This document shows positions 1-6,006 of a stretch of 8,681 nucleotides of DNA, piece by piece (the first letter of the stretch is position 1; each line of letters starts with the position of its first letter). A model generated the notes under the pieces. That model had not been told where the DNA came from and ran no database searches. It was given only the letters and a program-made list of their open reading frames with translations. A program made the position numbers and the translations under genes. The stretch is taken from positions 5,166 through 13,846 of the forward strand of contig JAGDVW010000054.1 of assembly GCA_023255835.1 (NCBI GenBank). Direction: 5' to 3'. The stretch is from Candidatus Acetothermia bacterium. Lineage in GTDB: Bacteria > Bipolaricaulota > Bipolaricaulia > Bipolaricaulales > Bipolaricaulaceae.

Positions 1-33
1 CGCCTCCGCGAACAGGCCCGGAACGTGGAATGA
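1..33 (+). CDS. C-terminal end of a probable YicC/YloC-family protein (partial)
   Basis: Only the last ten codons and the TGA stop lie inside the window, reading RLREQARNVE. This resembles the conserved C-terminal end of the YicC/YloC family (DUF1732; endoribonuclease-type proteins), which typically ends in a form close to REQVQNIE. Genes of this family very often sit directly upstream of gmk, as here. The stop overlaps the gmk start as ATGA (bases 30-33), so the two genes are probably translationally coupled. The identification rests on ten residues plus synteny; the bulk of the gene is outside the window, so it remains provisional. Confidence 0.6.
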   Translation, partial: RLREQARNVE

Positions 34-650
34 GGGACCTCCTTCCTGCGGGTGTGAAGCTCCAAGGGGACGGGGGCATTGCCTTCGTGATCGCCGGGCC
101 CTCGGGGGCCGGGAAATCCTCGGTGATCTCCGCCCTCCTTTCTCGCGATCCCAAACTCGCTTTTTCCGTGTCCGCCACGACCAGGCCGCCCAGGCCCGAC
201 GAGGTCCACGGCCGCGATTACTACTTCCTCTCCGAAGAGGAGTTCGACCGGCTCGTGGCCACAGGGGCCCTCTTGGAGTGGACCGTTTATCAAGGCCACC
301 GCTATGGCACGCCCCGGAGCGAGGTGGTGGACCGCCTGGCCCGTGGCCTGGACGTGGTCCTGAACGTGGAGGTCCACGGAGCGCGGGCCATCCGCAACGC
401 GGGTTTGGGTTTCCCCGTGGTCCTGATCTTCCTCGTCCCCCCAAGCTGGGAGGAATTGGTGCGGCGGGTGCGGGGCCGGGGAACGGAGGACGAGGAGGCC
501 TTGGCCGAACGGCTCCGCATCGCCCGCGAAGAGCTCCAGCATATCCCGGAATTCGACTATCTCGTGGTGAACGACGAGCTTGGGAAGGCGGTGGCCCGGG
601 TGGAGGCCATCATCCAAGCGGAGAGGATGCGCATCCTGCGATGCGGGTAG
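30..650 (+). CDS. gmk: Guanylate kinase
   Basis: This cytoplasmic enzyme phosphorylates GMP to GDP using ATP, feeding GTP/dGTP and (p)ppGpp pools. The 206-residue product has the P-loop GPSGAGKSS at residues 23-31. It has the GMP-binding segment SATTRPPRPDEVHGRDYYF around 48-66 and the lid/GMP-site segment NVEVHGARAIR near 112-122. The C-terminal stretch FDYLVVND...AIIQAERMR is typical of the family. Length matches the usual ~205 residues. The ATG at 30 is chosen because it forms an ATGA overlap with the preceding gene. It leaves about 17 residues before the first beta strand, somewhat longer than usual, so an internal GTG at 51 is a possible alternative. The 3' end overlaps acpS by 10 bp. 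rpoZ, a common gmk neighbour, does not follow. Confidence 0.97.
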   Translation: MRDLLPAGVKLQGDGGIAFVIAGPSGAGKSSVISALLSRDPKLAFSVSATTRPPRPDEVHGRDYYFLSEEEFDRLVATGALLEWTVYQGHRYGTPRSEVVDRLARGLDVVLNVEVHGARAIRNAGLGFPVVLIFLVPPSWEELVRRVRGRGTEDEEALAERLRIAREELQHIPEFDYLVVNDELGKAVARVEAIIQAERMRILRCG

Positions 651-997
651 GGATCGATATCGTGGAAGTCCCCCGCTTTCGGGCCTTTTTAGGCCGCTGG
701 GGGGAGAAAGCCCTTTTTCGTCTTTTCACGGAGGAGGAGATCGCCTACGCCGGGCGGGCTGAGCCCGAGCTTTTTGTCGAGCGCCTGGCCGCGCGCTTCG
801 CCGCCAAGGAGGCTTTTTTAAAAGCCCTGGGCCGGCCCGTACCCTTTCGGGAAATCCAGGTCCTCCCCGGGAAAAACGGGCCGCGCCTAATTTGGCGGGG
901 TCAGGAATTCCCCGTATCCCTCACGCACACAAGGGGGGTGGCCGCGGCGGTGGTCCTCATCCCATCCCCAGCTCCCGCAGCCTCTCCCGAAGGGTGA
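641..997 (+). CDS. acpS: Holo-[acyl-carrier-protein] synthase
   Basis: AcpS transfers 4'-phosphopantetheine from CoA to the conserved serine of apo-ACP, activating fatty-acid synthesis. The 118-residue product begins MRVGIDIVEVPRF, the family signature whose Asp6 is a Mg ligand. It then has LFTEEEIAYA (28-37), the second signature RFAAKEAFLKALG (52-64, with Lys56 and the Mg ligand Glu57), and the late motif VSLTHTRGVAAAVVL (92-106). The start is the ATG at 641, which overlaps the end of gmk by 10 bp in another frame and places the signature exactly at the N-terminus. Homologues usually end soon after the AAAVV strand. Here about 12 extra residues rich in Pro, Ala and Ser are read from DNA that is antisense to the 3' end of rpsA, a 41-bp convergent overlap. 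Function is certain; the tail is probably dispensable. Confidence 0.95.
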   Translation: MRVGIDIVEVPRFRAFLGRWGEKALFRLFTEEEIAYAGRAEPELFVERLAARFAAKEAFLKALGRPVPFREIQVLPGKNGPRLIWRGQEFPVSLTHTRGVAAAVVLIPSPAPAASPEG

Positions 998-2624
998 TGG
1001 TCTCCCGCACCGGCTGGGTGGAGATGAACTTCTCCGTCTCCGCTTGGGCCAAATCCTCCTGGAGCTTTTTGATGGAAAGCCGCACTTGGCGCTTGGCCTC
1101 GTTTATCCCGATGATCTTGGCCGTGACCTCTTGGCCCAGCCGGAGCACCTCCGAAGGATGGCCGATCCGCTCGTTGGAGATCTCGGAAACGTGGATCAGG
1201 CCCTCCACTGCCGGCGTGATGCGCACGAACGCCCCGAACTCCTTGATCTGGGTCACCGGGCCGGAGACCACTGAACCCACCGAATACTGCTCCAAAAACT
1301 CCTCCCAGGGGTCTTGCTGGAGGGCCTTCAGGGAGAGGCTGATCCGGCGGTTTTGGGGATCCACGCGGAGGACCATGGCCCGAACTTTTTGGCCGGGCTG
1401 GACCACGTCCTTGGGGTGGGAGATGCGCTCCCAGGAAAGCTCGGAGACGTGGATGAGCCCCTCGATCCCCGGCTCGAGCTCCACAAAGGCCCCGAAATCG
1501 GTGACATTGGTGACCGTGCCCTCCACCAAAGCCCCCTTGGGATAGCGGTGCTCCACATCCTCCCAGGGGTCGGGAAGGGCCTTGCGCAGGGACAGGCTTA
1601 TTCGGTGCTCGGCCTCGTTCACCGCCAGCACCACCACTTCCACCTCCTGCCCAGGCTGCACCACGTCCTTCGGGTTTTTCACCGGGGTCCAGGAGAGCTC
1701 GGAGATGTGCACAAGCCCCTCCACGTCCTCTTCAAGTTCAACAAAGGCCCCGAAATCCGTAACCGAAACGACTTTGCCTTTGACCCTGGCCCCCACGGGG
1801 TAGCGCTGGGCGATGCCCTCCCAGGGGTTGGGCCTGAGGCGCTTTATGGAAAGGGAAATACGTTCCTCCTTACGGTCGGCCTCGAGGACCATCACCTTGA
1901 TTTTTTGGCCGGGCCGGAATTTCCCCGGCGGCGGAGCGGGGATGTCCTTCCAACAGATCTCCGTGCGGTGCACAAGGCCGTCGTGGCCGCCCACGTCCAC
2001 AAAGATCCCGAAGTCCACCACGCTCTTTACCGTGCCCTCGATGATCTTGCCGGGGGTGAGGGAAGCGAAGAGCGCGTCTTTAGCGCGCTCCTCTTGATCT
2101 TTTTGCCATTCCTTGCGGGAGACCACGATGTTCCGAGTGCGCCTGGAGAACTCGATGATTTTCAGATCCAAAGCTTTGCCGCGCAGGCGCTCGAATTTCG
2201 TGGAGATGCCCTTTCCCAGGTGGGAGGCGGGCAGGAACGCCCGGATCCCTCCCAAATCCACCTGGAAGCCCGCGCCGGAGACCTCGGCCACCACCGTGCC
2301 CTTGACCGGGGCCCCGGTGCGGTAAGCTTGCTCCAGCTCCGCGAATTTCTTGGCGAAGAAGGCTTGGCGCTCGGAGATGTAGACCGTACCGTTTTCCTCA
2401 TCGATGTAAGTGATGAGGACCTCGAGGACTTGACCGGGCTGGACCTCCTCGTGGCCGGGGGCCAGCTCCTCTTTGGGGAGCACGGCCTCGGATTTGTAGC
2501 CGATATCCACGAGGATCTCGCTCGTCCCCACCTGAACCACGCGGCCTTGAACCGTATCCCCCCGGCTGAAAAGACGGATGTCGTTCTCGCCGAGGGCCTC
2601 CTCCATCTTTATCCACTCCGCCAT
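957..2624 (-). CDS. rpsA: 30S ribosomal protein S1, six S1 domains
   Basis: S1 binds mRNA on the 30S subunit and helps load structured or weak-Shine-Dalgarno messages. The 555-residue product has six S1 OB-fold repeats at about 21-86, 104-170, 190-260, 277-346, 363-432 and 449-518, as in full-length proteobacterial S1 (557 residues in E. coli). Domains 1 and 2, normally the ribosome-docking pair, are the most divergent. Domains 3-6 carry the RNA-binding pattern TDFGAFVEL...EGLxHxSE. Three inter-domain linkers share a (N/D)PWE motif at 266, 352 and 438, exactly 86 residues apart, suggesting internal duplication. The ATG at 2624 is preferred over an upstream start at 2690 because a strong GAGGTGA lies 5 nt before it and the upstream residues are not S1-like. 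It follows plsC after 95 bp and has its own predicted promoter. Its 3' end overlaps acpS by 41 bp. Confidence 0.97.
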   Translation of the reverse strand: MAEWIKMEEALGENDIRLFSRGDTVQGRVVQVGTSEILVDIGYKSEAVLPKEELAPGHEEVQPGQVLEVLITYIDEENGTVYISERQAFFAKKFAELEQAYRTGAPVKGTVVAEVSGAGFQVDLGGIRAFLPASHLGKGISTKFERLRGKALDLKIIEFSRRTRNIVVSRKEWQKDQEERAKDALFASLTPGKIIEGTVKSVVDFGIFVDVGGHDGLVHRTEICWKDIPAPPPGKFRPGQKIKVMVLEADRKEERISLSIKRLRPNPWEGIAQRYPVGARVKGKVVSVTDFGAFVELEEDVEGLVHISELSWTPVKNPKDVVQPGQEVEVVVLAVNEAEHRISLSLRKALPDPWEDVEHRYPKGALVEGTVTNVTDFGAFVELEPGIEGLIHVSELSWERISHPKDVVQPGQKVRAMVLRVDPQNRRISLSLKALQQDPWEEFLEQYSVGSVVSGPVTQIKEFGAFVRITPAVEGLIHVSEISNERIGHPSEVLRLGQEVTAKIIGINEAKRQVRLSIKKLQEDLAQAETEKFISTQPVRETITLRERLRELGMG

Positions 2625-2629
2625 CCCTA

Positions 2630-2636
2630 TCACCTC
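2630..2636 (-). promoter_or_regulatory. Ribosome binding site of rpsA
   Basis: On the minus strand GAGGTGA lies 5 nt upstream of the ATG at 2624. It is a near-consensus Shine-Dalgarno sequence and decides the rpsA start codon over the in-frame start 66 nt upstream. It is the strongest such site in the window; most other starts here are coupled or predicted leaderless. Confidence 0.85.
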
Positions 2637-2656
2637 GACTGCTTTCCCCTTGCGGG

Positions 2657-2676
2657 CCCGAGCACGAAGACTCAGG
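2657..2676 (-). promoter_or_regulatory. Possible hairpin in the rpsA mRNA leader
   Basis: On the minus strand CCTGAGT (2676-2670) can pair with GCTCGGG (2663-2657) around the 6-nt loop CTTCGT, giving a 7-bp stem with two G-U pairs. It sits within the ~60-nt leader predicted from the promoter just upstream and ends about 32 nt before the start codon. No T-run follows, so it does not look like a terminator for plsC. In E. coli S1 represses its own synthesis through structured leader RNA, so a regulatory role is conceivable, but this is inference from one short stem. Confidence 0.35.
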
Positions 2677-2691
2677 TTAGCGTGGGGCAAT

Positions 2692-2718
2692 CTTATACGT
2701 GGGAAAAGGTCCGCTCAA
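2692..2718 (-). promoter_or_regulatory. Predicted promoter for rpsA
   Basis: In the only sizeable intergenic gap of the minus-strand run, the minus strand shows TTGAGC (2718-2713) and TATAAG (2697-2692), resembling -35 and -10 hexamers. The spacer is 15 bp, shorter than the optimal 17. Transcription would start near 2685 and give a leader of about 60 nt. It would let S1 be expressed independently of the upstream hutI-ispE-cmk-plsC genes. Unlike the other promoters seen here it is not an extended -10 type and is not leaderless. Confidence 0.5.
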
Positions 2719-2719
2719 A

Positions 2720-3340
2720 TCAAAGGCTTAAGATCCGCTCCATCAGGCGCTGGGAAAGGAGGCGATAGCGCTCGGATTTGGGGAGGTCAGGCGGAAGATC
2801 CCGGGAGAGCTCCTCCACGGTGAAGGGGGAGCCGATCCGCACCTCCACTTTGGGGAAGTGCCAGCGCGGCCGGGGCGGATAGGGGCCGTGGGCCACGATC
2901 CGCACGGGGATGAACGGGAGGTTCAAAATCTCGGCGAACCGGATGGCCCCGGGCTTTGGTTTCGCCCCGGGGCGGGTGGTCCCCTCGGGGAAGATCCCCA
3001 GCCAGCGGGCGCGCTTCGCGGCGCTCAAAGTCTTGCGAAAGTCGTGGACCCGGAAGTTCTCGCGATTGATAACCACGGCGAACCCCAGAACGAACGGGGC
3101 GAACACGGGGTTCCGCAGGATCCCGTGGCGGGCCAAAAACACGATCCGCCGGAATGGGCCAAAGGCCACGCAGAGGATGGGGATATCCCAATAGGAGCGA
3201 TGGGGGGCCACCACGATCCCCCGGCCTTCCGGTTTCCCCCGCACAGAGAGGCGGAAAAGGCCCCAGATCACAGGGGTGGCCAATCCCACAAGGAGCGCAT
3301 AGAGAAAATCGCGGACCCCCTCAAGAAGCCAGGCGAGCAC
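2720..3340 (-). CDS. plsC: PlsC-like 1-acyl-sn-glycerol-3-phosphate acyltransferase
   Basis: This family acylates lysophosphatidic acid to phosphatidic acid at the inner membrane, the second acylation step of phospholipid synthesis. The 206-residue product has a hydrophobic N-terminal segment (about 12-30), likely a membrane anchor. The catalytic HX4D motif is HRSYWD (47-52), followed by the GFAVVINRE block (86-94), the substrate-binding FPEGTTRPG (117-125) and FIPVRI (143-148). The third motif has Thr-Thr where FPEGTR is more usual. The start is a GTG at 3340 lying inside the end of cmk (20-bp overlap), with GGAGGAG a few bases upstream. The order cmk-plsC-rpsA is also found in Firmicutes, supporting the assignment. 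Acyl donor (acyl-ACP or acyl-CoA) and exact acceptor cannot be told from sequence. Confidence 0.9.
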   Translation of the reverse strand: MLAWLLEGVRDFLYALLVGLATPVIWGLFRLSVRGKPEGRGIVVAPHRSYWDIPILCVAFGPFRRIVFLARHGILRNPVFAPFVLGFAVVINRENFRVHDFRKTLSAAKRARWLGIFPEGTTRPGAKPKPGAIRFAEILNLPFIPVRIVAHGPYPPRPRWHFPKVEVRIGSPFTVEELSRDLPPDLPKSERYRLLSQRLMERILSL

Positions 3341-3938
3341 GGCGCTCCTCCACGAGTTTTAAAGCCATTTTCAGAACCTCATCCGGGGTTTTGTCGGTGG
3401 TATCCAAAACTACGGCGTCCGGTGCGGGCCGAAGAGGGGAGCAGGAACGCGTGGAATCCCGCTCATCCCGGCGGCGGATGGCCTCCAAAACTTCGGCAAA
3501 CGAACCACCCTGCTCCCGCTGCCTCCGCCTGGCCCGCTCCTCCAAAGTCGCCCAAAGGAAGATCTTCAGCTCCGCGTCGGGCAAAACCACGGTGCCGATG
3601 TCCCTCCCCTCCATGACCACGTTCCGTCCCTCCGCGATCCTCCTTTGCAATTCCACCAGGCGGGCCCGCACCCTGGGCTCCGCCGCCAGCCGCGAGGAGA
3701 GCTCGTCCAACGCGGGGTTGGATAAAAGATCGGTCACGTCCTCGCCGTTCAGGAAGACCCGGCCGTTTTCCCCCACGGTGATCTCGGTTTCCTCCAAGGG
3801 AAGGCCACGCTGGTGGGCCAAGGCCGCGGCCCGGTACATGGCCCCGGTGGGAACGAAAAGGAACCCCAAGGCTTGGGCCAAGCGCCTGGCGAGCGTGGTC
3901 TTCCCCGCGGCAGCGGGGCCATCGATGGCGATCTTCAT
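3321..3938 (-). CDS. cmk: Cytidylate (CMP/dCMP) kinase
   Basis: Cmk phosphorylates CMP and dCMP with ATP, recycling CMP from RNA turnover, phospholipid and isoprenoid synthesis. The 205-residue product begins MKIAIDGPAAAGKTT with the P-loop at 7-14. It carries TGAMYRA (31-37), MEGRDIGTVVLPDAELKIFL (109-128) and RRRDERDSTR...SPL (155-169), then the C-terminal DAVVLDTTDKT (174-184). It is shorter than E. coli Cmk (227) because the middle region is compact. The residue before TGAMYR is Pro30, whereas many family members have Asp (DTGAMYR or DSGAIYR). The ATG at 3938 forms an ATGA overlap with the ispE stop; a longer in-frame reading upstream merely shadows ispE. The 3' end overlaps the plsC start by 20 bp. 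Confidence 0.96.
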   Translation of the reverse strand: MKIAIDGPAAAGKTTLARRLAQALGFLFVPTGAMYRAAALAHQRGLPLEETEITVGENGRVFLNGEDVTDLLSNPALDELSSRLAAEPRVRARLVELQRRIAEGRNVVMEGRDIGTVVLPDAELKIFLWATLEERARRRQREQGGSFAEVLEAIRRRDERDSTRSCSPLRPAPDAVVLDTTDKTPDEVLKMALKLVEERRARLAS

Positions 3939-4759
3939 CCCATGATCTTGTACCCGCACTCCACCGGTCGCGCAATTCGCAGCTCCGCCCCAAGGTGCGA
4001 GAGCCTCGTTTTCGCAGCCTCCGCTTCGCTTCTTGAAGGGAAGGCCAAAAAGAGGGTGGACCCCGAGCCGCTCATCCCCACCCCCAAACTGGGGAGTTCC
4101 TCCAGGATCGCCCGCAGCCGAGGAAGCTCGGGATGGATTTTGACCGCGGCCGGCCAAAGGTCGTTGGGAAAAGGCGGGACGTTCGGGATCGGCCCCGGCG
4201 GAGAAAAAGGGAGCCCAAGCTCATCGAAGGCCTTGTACACCAGGGCCGTGGAGCAGCGGAAAGGCGGGATCACCAGGAGGAAGGCCCCTGGGACCGCCAC
4301 CTCGGCCGGGGAGATGCGCTCCCCGATCCCCTCCACCCAGGCCGGGCTCGGCCCAAGGAAGAAGGGAACATCAGCCCCGATTTTCGCCCCCAAAGCCATG
4401 AGCTCGCCCGGGGTTTTGCCGAGCCCAAAGAGGGCGTTGAGGCCGGCGAGGACCGCGGCGGCATCGGAGCTACCCCCGCCCAAACCCGCGCCCACCGGAA
4501 TCCTTTTTTCAAGGTGGATGCGAACGCCAGGCCCATCGGATCCCAAAAGGGCTTGGGCGGCGCGGAAGGCCAGGTTTTGCTCCGGCGGCCCAAGGGCGGA
4601 TGGGGCCAAAAGCTCGATCCCCCGAGGAATTGGCTCGAGGATGAGCTCGTCCGCCAAATCCACGGCACAAAAAAGGCTCTGGATGAGGTGGTAACCATCC
4701 GCCCTTCTTCCCACCACCCGCAGCACCAAATTCAATTTAGCATGGGCCAGGACCTTCAT
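3935..4759 (-). CDS. ispE: 4-diphosphocytidyl-2-C-methyl-D-erythritol kinase
   Basis: IspE phosphorylates the 2-hydroxyl of CDP-ME with ATP in the MEP (non-mevalonate) isoprenoid pathway. The 274-residue GHMP-family protein has the N-terminal AHAKLNLVLRVVGRRADGYH (5-24) with the presumed catalytic Lys8. The glycine-rich ATP loop IPVGAGLGGGSSDAAA is at 87-102, and IGADVPFFLG (127-136) contains the presumed catalytic Asp130. The C-terminal GHMP motif is MSGSGSTLFLAF (229-240). Length is close to the usual 280-290. The ATG at 4759 overlaps the hutI stop as ATGA and has no clear Shine-Dalgarno sequence, so translation is probably coupled. The 3' end overlaps cmk in the same way. Its presence shows that the host uses the MEP route. 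Linkage to a histidine-degradation gene is not a known standard arrangement. Confidence 0.97.
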   Translation of the reverse strand: MKVLAHAKLNLVLRVVGRRADGYHLIQSLFCAVDLADELILEPIPRGIELLAPSALGPPEQNLAFRAAQALLGSDGPGVRIHLEKRIPVGAGLGGGSSDAAAVLAGLNALFGLGKTPGELMALGAKIGADVPFFLGPSPAWVEGIGERISPAEVAVPGAFLLVIPPFRCSTALVYKAFDELGLPFSPPGPIPNVPPFPNDLWPAAVKIHPELPRLRAILEELPSLGVGMSGSGSTLFLAFPSRSEAEAAKTRLSHLGAELRIARPVECGYKIMG

Positions 4760-5970
4760 GCTTTGGGGGCGACCACCGCTTGTCCCCCCTTCAGTACGGC
4801 CCAAACGAGGTTTTGCCCCATCCAGTAAGGGATCTCCGCGAAGGTCTCGGCCTTCCACACCACGAGATCCGCGCGTTTTCCGGGCTCCAGGGTTCCCAAT
4901 TCCTGGGCCAGGCCCAAGGCGGCCGCGGCGTTGAGGGTCGCGGCCGTCAGCACCTCTTCCGGGCTCATCTTGAGCTTGAGCACCGCAAGGCTTAAGACAA
5001 ACGGCAAAGAGGCGAGGGGACAAGAGCCGGGGTTGAAGTCGGTCCCCAACGCCACGGGAACCCCCGCTTCGATGAGTTTCCTTGCGGGAGGATACGGTTC
5101 ATCCAGGACGAAGGCCGTGCCCGGAAGGAGGACGGCCACCGTTCCCGCCCGGGCCAGGGCCCTGATCCCCGCCGCGGAAACATGGAGGAGGTGTTCGGCG
5201 GAGACGGCGGAAAGTTCTCCGGCGAGCTCCGCCCCGCCCGCCTGGGAAAGCTCATCGGCGTGGATCTTTATTCCCAGCCCGAAATTTCGCGCGGCCACAA
5301 GGATGCGCCTCGCCTCCTCCACGGTGTAAAAGCCTCGGTCACAGAAAACGTCGCAGAACTTGGCCAGCCCCGATGCCGCCACCTTGGGGATCATCTCCTC
5401 CACGAGGATTTGGATGTACTTCTCCCGGGGAAGTTCCGGGGGAAAGGCGTGGGCGCCCAAGAAGGTGGGGACGAGGGTGAGAGGGAGCTCTTCCCCAAGC
5501 CTGCGGATGGCGCGGAGCATCTTGAGCTCGTCCTGGAGGGTTAAGCCGTAGCCGGACTTTATCTCCACGGTGGTGACCCCTTGGGCGAGCATCGCCATAA
5601 GCCTGGGTTTGGCGAGCCGCACGAGTTCCTCCTCGGAGGCGGAGCGGGTGGCGGAAACCGTGGTGAGGATCCCCCCGCCCGTGTACCTCTCCCCCCAAGC
5701 CCGGGCCAGGAACTCCTGAACCCTTTTTCCCGCGAAGACCGCGTGGGTATGCGGGTCCACAAGGCCAGGGGTGACGAGCCTTCCTTCGCAATCCAAAACC
5801 TCCCCGGAAAACGGGGGCGGGGTCCCCTCGCCCACCTTGGCGATGCGGCCATCCCGCACAAGGACATAGGCGTTGCGCAAGGTGAGGATTTCGCCTTGAG
5901 CTGCGCCCCCACGGGCCCCTTGGCCCAAAGGGGTGGCAAGCTCCCCAATTCCCCGAAGGAGGAGGTCCAC
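4756..5970 (-). CDS. hutI: Imidazolonepropionase
   Basis: HutI hydrolyses 4-imidazolone-5-propionate to N-formimino-L-glutamate, the third step of histidine degradation. The 404-residue amidohydrolase has VDPHTHAVFAGKR (71-83) with metal ligands His74 and His76, and KSGYGL (138-143). It continues with TFLGAHAFP (169-177), KIHADELSQAGGAELA (235-250) with His237 and Glu240, EHL (His260) and GTDFNPGS (309-316) with Asp311. Relative spacing matches the Bacillus subtilis enzyme (His80, His82, His249, Asp324). The C-terminal GTLEPGKRADLVVW is typical of the superfamily. The start is a GTG at 5970, which is also the predicted first transcribed base, so the mRNA would be leaderless. It heads a minus-strand run with ispE-cmk-plsC-rpsA and is divergent from hutH. 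hutU and the later hut genes are not in the window. Confidence 0.97.
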   Translation of the reverse strand: MDLLLRGIGELATPLGQGARGGAAQGEILTLRNAYVLVRDGRIAKVGEGTPPPFSGEVLDCEGRLVTPGLVDPHTHAVFAGKRVQEFLARAWGERYTGGGILTTVSATRSASEEELVRLAKPRLMAMLAQGVTTVEIKSGYGLTLQDELKMLRAIRRLGEELPLTLVPTFLGAHAFPPELPREKYIQILVEEMIPKVAASGLAKFCDVFCDRGFYTVEEARRILVAARNFGLGIKIHADELSQAGGAELAGELSAVSAEHLLHVSAAGIRALARAGTVAVLLPGTAFVLDEPYPPARKLIEAGVPVALGTDFNPGSCPLASLPFVLSLAVLKLKMSPEEVLTAATLNAAAALGLAQELGTLEPGKRADLVVWKAETFAEIPYWMGQNLVWAVLKGGQAVVAPKA

Positions 5971-5976
5971 GGCGAG

Positions 5977-5985
5977 ATTCTACCA
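5977..5985 (-). promoter_or_regulatory. Extended -10 promoter of hutI (leaderless)
   Basis: The minus strand reads TGG-TAGAAT, an extended -10 element. Six bases follow and then the GTG start codon of hutI at 5970, which coincides with the expected +1. No recognisable -35 hexamer is present at the usual distance. The mRNA is therefore predicted to be leaderless. The element mirrors that of hutH 5 bp away. Confidence 0.6.
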
Positions 5986-5995
5986 GGCTTTGGTA
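5981..5995. repeat. 15-bp dyad TACCA-N5-TGGTA between hutI and hutH
   Basis: A perfect inverted repeat with 5-bp arms and a 5-bp centre (TACCA, GGCTT, TGGTA). Each arm is the TGGTA at the beginning of one of the two divergent extended -10 elements, so the symmetry may simply reflect two back-to-back promoters. It is also the right size and place for a small regulator's operator, but no regulator gene is in the window. The symmetry is seen directly; the role is inferred. Confidence 0.5.
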
Positions 5996-5999
5996 TACT
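5991..5999 (+). promoter_or_regulatory. Extended -10 promoter of hutH (leaderless)
   Basis: The plus strand reads TGG-TATACT, an extended -10 element with five of six bases matching TATAAT. Seven bases follow and then the GTG start codon of hutH at 6007, within a base of the expected +1. No good -35 hexamer lies 17 bp upstream; that position falls on the start of the hutI transcript. A leaderless mRNA is predicted. Confidence 0.65.
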
Positions 6000-6006
6000 G
6001 CCCGGT

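Noticed and set aside
278..640. In-frame N-terminal extension of acpS by 121 codons
   Set aside because: It lies within gmk in another frame, is rich in Gly, Pro and Arg, and has no AcpS counterpart. The AcpS signature starts exactly at the ATG at 641.
898..956. GC-rich dyads (for example around CCGCGG) as a possible terminator for rpsA
   Set aside because: No stable stem followed by a T-run is visible on either strand; the palindromes fit ordinary GC-rich codons of acpS.
2625..2690. Upstream rpsA start adding 22 residues (MPHANLSLRARAR...)
   Set aside because: The strong Shine-Dalgarno sequence 5 nt before the ATG at 2624, and the S1-like start MAEWIKMEEALG, favour the shorter form.
1314..2768. 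484-codon open frame on the plus strand opposite rpsA
   Set aside because: It is fully antisense to rpsA, which has six clear S1 domains. The translation shows no family motif; long antisense frames are expected in high-GC DNA.
3939..4157. 73-codon upstream extension of cmk inside ispE
   Set aside because: The translated residues are low-complexity shadow of ispE; Cmk proteins begin at the MKIAIDGP segment, which has an ATGA-coupled start.
4760..5023. 88-codon upstream extension of ispE inside hutI
   Set aside because: It is a frame shadow of hutI. The family N-terminus AHAKLNLVL begins right after the ATG at 4759.
5581..6006. 142-codon upstream extension of hutH antisense to hutI
   Set aside because: It shadows hutI on the other strand and crosses the divergent promoter region; HutH homologues begin near LELDGHLTVEEA.
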